A stretch of DNA of 64,000 bases from Voacanga thouarsii (Eukaryota; Streptophyta; Magnoliopsida; Gentianales; Apocynaceae), in NCBI GenBank assembly GCA_026120185.1, contig JANUWF010001622.1, positions 2,415,501-2,479,500 of the forward strand, in the 5' to 3' direction. The notes under the pieces were generated by a model. The model had not been told where the DNA came from, did no database searches, and saw nothing but the letters and a program-made list of their open reading frames with translations. Position 1 is the first letter of the stretch, and each line of letters starts with the position of its first letter. Positions 59,161 to 64,000 of this stretch are shown piece by piece. A program made the translations under genes and the position numbers.

Positions 59161-59170
59161 CATAAATACC
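59161..59170 (+). promoter_or_regulatory. Candidate TATA-like element of gene A2
   Basis: CATAAATACC, identical to 2696-2705 in arm 1, about 155 bases before the ATG and followed by a pyrimidine-rich 5'UTR-like stretch. Confidence 0.35.
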
Positions 59171-59315
59171 TCAGCACCAACGTCACCTCAAATTTTCAAG
59201 TCTGTATTTTCACTCCGATCTGTCTTCTTCTGCCAACACTCCTCCTACATAACCCGTACTTGCTTACCTATTTCTGATTCATCTTTATTTGAAGCTTTTG
59301 TGAAGATCTGACAAA

Positions 59316-60752
59316 ATGTCAGCACCAGCACCCCCACCCCCACCACCGCCACCACCATCAAAGTCTAATCAGCCGATGCATTACTTTGATTTGTCATCAG
59401 AGCTCAAATGGGTTTCAAAGAACAAGAGTTCCCCTAATCCCACTCATAGGGGCAGACATCATAAACCACCAAACAAAAAGTCTCCATCATCTGGTCTTGC
59501 TGCTCCTAAAAGTTCACATCTTCCCAGCGAGGGTTATATCTGTCCTTGTTTGGAAGGAGAGATGGCAAAGCAATCATCAAGCTCTTCTATTGAGGGGTCT
59601 TCTTCTTCGCATGTAGATATCCCCAAGTCCAATACCCCCTTTCATGGACCTAGGGCATTGCTTGACTACAACTCCGAGTTTGATTCATCTTACCTTGACT
59701 TCATTAGGTCACTTTCTGATTCTCCCAGTATGGTGAATGAGCTGGAGAATTCAGAAGCAACGACACTTCAGAAATTTCAGAAAGAACTCTTGGTTTCAGG
59801 CATGCATATGCAGATTAACAAGGAGGAACAAATGCATGAAGAAAATGTGAACAAGAAAGGGAAGCTTGTTGAGGATGAGGACAAAGGAAAGGAAATGCAG
59901 GCTGAGATTGAGAATAAAGAAGATAAGAAAGATGCAGTGGGGAAAGAGGGGAAGAACCAGGAACTTTATCTCAGCAGATCCAAGATTAGAGGCAAAGAGC
60001 TGATAAATGAGGAGGCAGAAATGCAGATTCCTATGGCAGAAAAGGAGGTACCTGCAGATGAAAAGGATGAGCCCGGAATGGATGCATACCCAGGTGAATC
60101 CAATGAGACAGTGACCAAGAGTTGGAATTTGAGGCAAAGAAAGCCCCATCAGAGGCCTCAAAATGTGAATACATATGCACCATTATCATCCAAAGTTGGA
60201 GGTGGATCAGTGCAGAAGAATAAAGATAAGCAGCTGAAAGAAGATCCAGAAAAAGAGCAAGAGAGTGGTGGTGGCGATCGGAAAAAGGGGAAACAAAATA
60301 TAAATGAGTGCAAGAAGAATGCAAAAGGTAAAGAAATAGACAAAGGTCAGGAAGGAAATGAGACTGGACGGCCAAAGCTGCCCAAGTTTTCACTGCAGCT
60401 TACTGATGAAGAGATTGCAGAGGACCTCTATGCTATGACCGGAGCCAGACCTTCCAGAAAGCCAAAGAGGAGGTCAAAGAATGACCAGAGAGAGATTGAT
60501 GTACTGATCTACTCTCTTTTAGTTATCTTTTTGTGATTTGCTGCTTGGATTTCACTGATTTTGATGTTTGTTCTTTCAGCGATTGACTCCTGGGTTGTAT
60601 TTGGATTCTATTACTCCAGAGTCCTACAAAGTTAATGAGAACACAGGAAAGGTTGATGTTCACTTTTTTGGAAAAAAATTCTTGTTTGAATACTTTCTGT
60701 TGGAATAAGTTTTAACTTTCTAATTATTGGTTCTCCGTTGCAGGGTAAGTAA
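59316..60752 (+). CDS. Gene A2: DUF1639-domain protein, intact start
   Basis: Exons 59316-60500, 60580-60651 and 60744-60752 give 421 residues. The leader is MSAPAPP plus a Pro run, SKSNQP. Then come a basic patch (HRGRHHKPPNKK), a Ser-rich segment, DYNSEFDSSYLDFIRSLSD, a long Lys/Glu-rich region, WNLRQRKPH and the DUF1639 core KLPKFSLQLTDEEIAEDLYAMTGARP, with RLTPGLYLDSITPESYKV after intron 1. Exon 2 ends GGAAAG|GTTGAT, one A more than in arm 1, so exon 3 reads GGT AAG TAA and stops. In the arm 1 frame, exon 3 would be open for 25 codons to TGA at 60820-60822 and looks coding (GHPFIVTLEFMDETSKAM). So either the last exon was frameshifted here or the conserved part is now 3'UTR. Function of the family is unknown; the basic and charged make-up suggests a nuclear protein. 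Confidence 0.82.
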
Positions 60753-62890
60753 GAGTGATGGCCATCCTTTTATTGTTACCCTGGAGTTCATGGATGAAAC
60801 CTCAAAAGCTATGGAGTCATGATTTGAAGTTTTAGGCAACTGGTCAGAAGGAATGAAGACTGGTTTTCTTTTCCCCGGCTAGTGCTAGTTTACATCCATT
60901 GTGGGTGTTTGAAGAATGATCTGGTGTTGTTCTGTTTTCTGTGGTGATGAACATATGTGATAGCTTTTGAAGTTTATGTTTTGATGCAAAAGTATTTCAA
61001 AGGCAGCTTGTGCCAGGATGCAAAGATCTTTGTTCTGTTGTTAATATTATGCAGATTTCTGGTCTCTGTTTCTGGATCAATGCCTGCGTATGCTTAACTG
61101 CTTTAATGGCCTTGAAATTGTTGAAGGCCTAAATTGCTTTCACAATAACCCTAAAGATGTAACATCGGCAAATAGATATTTCTTCCATGTTCTCTTCAAG
61201 ATCACAGTTCTAGCTTCATTGAGTTTTCATCTATCAAAAAACCTTTAGGTTTTGCTTCCTTTTAGGGTTGTTTTACCAATATTCAAGTGAATCAAGGAAT
61301 AACTTTTTGGATGTCTAATCTTTCATGTGTTGATTACTTCAAAAGTATACTCATTACACTCTAATGTAAATTCATCCTCTTAATTTAGTGTTTAAAGATA
61401 TTTTAACACTTCGTTCTGGGTTAATTTTGATGGGACATATCTGTGCACAATAGTTTTACATCCATTTTTTTTTTATTTCTTAAGATTTCTAAAGGTAATA
61501 TACCAAAGCTATGTTTCAAAAAAATACATCAATTCTGAGAAAGTGTCATTCAGTTCTTGACGTTGGACTACCACTTAGGAATAGCACTGCAATTACTTAC
61601 CTAGAGAGAGAGAGAGCGTTTACTTACCCAAACCTGCCGATGGCTTACTCTTGGTTTATTCCTTTCTTTCAAGGAAAAATGGCTACTAAGATTTTTCTAA
61701 GAAACTAGAAATGAAACCGGAACAGGTGTAAAGAACCACCAATTCAAGCCTTTGGTGATTTGTTTGTTTTTGAGGCTCATTATTGTCTTCTTTAAATTAG
61801 CATTTATGATTTAACAATTTAGTTTTAGCGTCTAGTGATAATTTGTTATAACGGTTATTTTGACAACTGTGTAGCTTTTTTGTTTCTTTTATTTTCAATG
61901 GAAAATAATTAATGTCATTCGTAAGCTTGCCAACTTACAAGTGAGTGAATGCAACAACATTCTTAATTTCATTCAGAGAACAATTTAATTTGAGTAAATA
62001 TTATTTTCATGAAAAGTAATATTATTCATCCATCCTTATCCTCAATATAACCTACCTTTTCCATATATACTCCACAATCAACAAATAAAAAAAAAAGAAA
62101 AAAAATGCATATATTGATTTGTTTTGATTCCCACAAGATTTTGTAAGATGATTTGTTTATAGAAACATACCCTTAACAATGCTCATAAGGAAATTGATGG
62201 TTTGAATAAGTATTTAGAAGAAAAGAAAGAAAATGGGTGGGGAGGGAAGGGATTAAGTTTAGTATTCAATGTTCTTCCTATTAAAAAGTGGACAAAAATG
62301 AAAATAAAAGAAATATTATTTAATTAACTTTTATTGAATGCTTAAAATACTCTTAATAAATATAAATTTTAACATTATTATATCAAATTAATAAATAAAA
62401 ATAAAAATAAAAATTATATTATTTCCTTTATTTTCTTTCATTTTCTTTTCCAAATATATATTTAATTTTTTATTTTCTATATCTATCTAAACACATGATT
62501 TTTTCATTTGTTCTTCCTTTTCTTTCGATCTTGCTCCTCTTCTTTTCTATTATCAGTTCTTAACGTGGATCAAGATAAATTTAAAATTGTATAATTTAAT
62601 TATTTTAAATTATCTTATATTTTTATGAATAGGATTTTATCCCGATCAGATCCTATGGCTGAGATGAATTTTGTCATGGGTTCACATTGATTGTTATTGA
62701 TTTTCTCACTTGTGATTTTCTCACAAGTGAGTGTATTTTTTTTTTCCCTTTTTAATCTTTGTACCTGTCTTTGTACACTTTTTATATAAGAAATTGTGGA
62801 ACAATTTGAAGTGCTAAATTATGCAGGTTCAAATCGACACCTCAGCACCACCAACCCCCAAAATATACCACCCTCGCATAGGCGCGTCAT
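60753..62890. other. Gene A2 3' region and spacer to gene B2
   Basis: Collinear with 4300-6640. Holds the alternative exon 3 frame up to 60822, a copy of the AAGAACCACCAATT repeat near 61730 and AT-rich DNA near 62290-62470. No gene seen. Confidence 0.55.
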
Positions 62891-62906
62891 CTTCAACTCT
62901 TCCCAA

Positions 62907-62917
62907 CTATATAAACC
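62907..62917 (+). promoter_or_regulatory. TATA box of gene B2
   Basis: CTATATAAACC, identical to the arm 1 box at 6659-6669, in the same setting. Confidence 0.7.
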
Positions 62918-63146
62918 CTCCTCAGTGCTATCCTTTCCTCATGCTTTCCTTTGCAACCATTTTTACAGTTCTCTCTGTTGGTTAGCAGAGCTCTATAAAT
63001 TTCTTTCTTTCTCCATTTGCTGCAAAGCTTTCTCCTTTGTCTGACCAGAAAATTTCTTTTTTTTTTTCCCCTCTTTTTTGAAAACCAACCTGTGTTTTTT
63101 CATGGTGGCTTTGGTGTTTTGAGAGCCCGGTTCTCTTACAAGAAAT

Positions 63147-63566
63147 GTAAGTTCGAATGTTTACCTTTATCAAGTTTCATGCGTGTCTGGCACATATCAA
63201 CATGTGTGTTGTTTTCTTTTATGTTTATTTATTTCTTTCATTTGACCATTTCTGAAGTTTTATGCAACACTTGAGCGAAGAGAAATTCAGTTTTCTCTTG
63301 ATCGCTGGATGTTATTAGATGATCCCCAAGCATTTGCCCCTGTGCCTATCTGTATCTGATTCTCTAGCGCGCAAGCACGCACGCACACTCATGAAGCACA
63401 ATTTCATTTGGGAATAGATTAATTCTTAGTTCTCAATTTAGATGCACAGTTGAGGAATTTATTTAACATGTTGCATGTTTCCGATTTTGTTTCTTTTTTC
63501 CTATTTTGAATTCATTTGTGTCTCTATGTATACCTGTTAATTTTCTGATTCATTCTTTTGATTTAG
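63147..63566 (+). other. Probable 5'UTR intron of gene B2
   Basis: The donor AAAT|GTAAGTTCG and the acceptor TTTTGATTTAG match those of gene B1. The interior is T-rich and similar in length. Confidence 0.58.
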
Positions 63567-63597
63567 TTTTGTGTAAGAATCTGTAACAAACTAAAAA

Positions 63598-64000
63598 ATG
63601 TCAGCGGCAGCACCACCACCCCCACCCCCACCCCCACCCCCCCCACCAGGAAAATCGAACCAACCGCCAGATTACGTTGACATGGGGTTGGAGCTTACTC
63701 AGGATGCAAAGAACAAGGGTAAGAAACATCCAAGAGCCAGGTGGCGCAAGCATTTTAAACCACCTGCAGAGTCTTCCGAGGTTGATAATCCATGTGAACA
63801 GCCTAGGAAATCCTCCTCCATCTGGCAATGGTTGGAGGGGAAGCTGGACCAGCAATCTCACAGCTCTTCGGGAGAGGGATCTTCGTCTTCTCCCCGTGTT
63901 TCCGACTCTGGGAATGTGCTTGCACCATTACCCGTGTGCGCTGTAAAAGGTCCCGAGACACAATCAATTATGCTGGGACCTTCTGATAGCAGCTCGAGCA
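63598..64000 (+). CDS. Gene B2: N-terminal part, cut by the window end
   Basis: The open frame from ATG at 63598 runs to the window end (134 codons, no stop). It encodes MSAAAPP with a longer Pro run than B1, GKSNQPPDYVDMGLELTQ, RARWRKHFKPPAE, WLEGKLDQQSHSSSGEGSSSS and QSIMLGPSDSSSS, collinear with B1 with scattered substitutions. Trp and Gly in IWQWLEGKL match gene A (LEGEM) better than the B1 version does, so B2 looks closer to the ancestral form. The repeat and Lys-rich parts lie outside the window. Confidence 0.85.
   Translation, partial: MSAAAPPPPPPPPPPPPGKSNQPPDYVDMGLELTQDAKNKGKKHPRARWRKHFKPPAESSEVDNPCEQPRKSSSIWQWLEGKLDQQSHSSSGEGSSSSPRVSDSGNVLAPLPVCAVKGPETQSIMLGPSDSSSS

Larger units (their letters stand above)
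53917..64000. repeat. Segmental duplication, arm 2 (genes A2 and B2)
   Basis: Second arm of the duplication, in the same orientation as arm 1 and about 54-56 kb downstream of it. Homology to the window start begins near 53917 and continues to the window end inside gene B2. It differs from arm 1 by substitutions, small indels and an extra segment at about 54972-57660. Gene A2 keeps the ATG that gene A1 lost. Confidence 0.93.

Overview
The window is nuclear DNA of a flowering plant, most likely a eudicot. It is AT-rich, its genes are short and split by introns with GT-AG borders, and one gene family carries the plant-only DUF1639 domain. Most of the DNA is nested transposable elements of plant type: Ty1/copia, Mutator-like (MULE), Helitron, hAT and a MITE. 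I cannot fix the genus from sequence alone.

Two arms of one segmental duplication enclose the window. Arm 1 (1 to about 8.6 kb) and arm 2 (about 53.9 to 64 kb, cut by the window end) are collinear. Each holds gene A (a DUF1639 protein) followed by gene B (a proline-, acid- and lysine-rich protein). Genes A and B share their N-terminal third and look like older tandem paralogues. Arm 1 gene A has lost the start codon that arm 2 keeps, and the two A copies differ by one base at the exon 2/intron 2 border, which changes the reading frame of exon 3. Arm 2 has about 2.7 kb that arm 1 lacks.

The 45 kb between the arms is mostly mobile DNA. (i) 8.6-12.3 kb: AT-rich spacer with a long ATT microsatellite and a relic of an NB-ARC/LRR resistance gene. 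(ii) 12.3-34.8 kb: a decayed MULE with long terminal inverted repeats. It encodes a Ulp1-like (C48) cysteine protease relic and a mudrA-type transposase on the minus strand, and a converging GRF-type zinc-finger ORF on the plus strand. Its left TIR is split by a copia element (copia-1, TSD GTGAG) that itself holds a solo LTR. Its protease gene is split by a 9.9-kb long-LTR copia (copia-2, TSD GTTCC, Angela-like LTR start) that also holds a solo LTR. (iii) 34.8-39.5 kb: a CDPK-like kinase fragment, then a probable Helitron that has picked up a decayed N-terminal fragment of the splicing factor SF3B1, followed by a second short Helitron tail. (iv) 39.5-43 kb: AT-rich spacer with a MITE and a hAT-like element. 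(v) 43.0-52.85 kb: a multi-level nest. Copia-4 has a hAT-like element (8-bp TSD CCATATTT) in its 3'-side LTR; that element holds copia-3 (TSD AAGTC); and copia-3 carries, in antisense, an intron-containing RWP-RK (RKD-type) transcription factor gene in place of its protease/integrase region.

Nearly all element coding regions are broken by stops or frameshifts. The genes that look alive are gene A and gene B of both arms. The most notable finds are the RKD gene carried by an LTR retrotransposon, the three-gene MULE, the SF3B1-carrying Helitron, and a triple-hairpin structure in the leader of copia-2.
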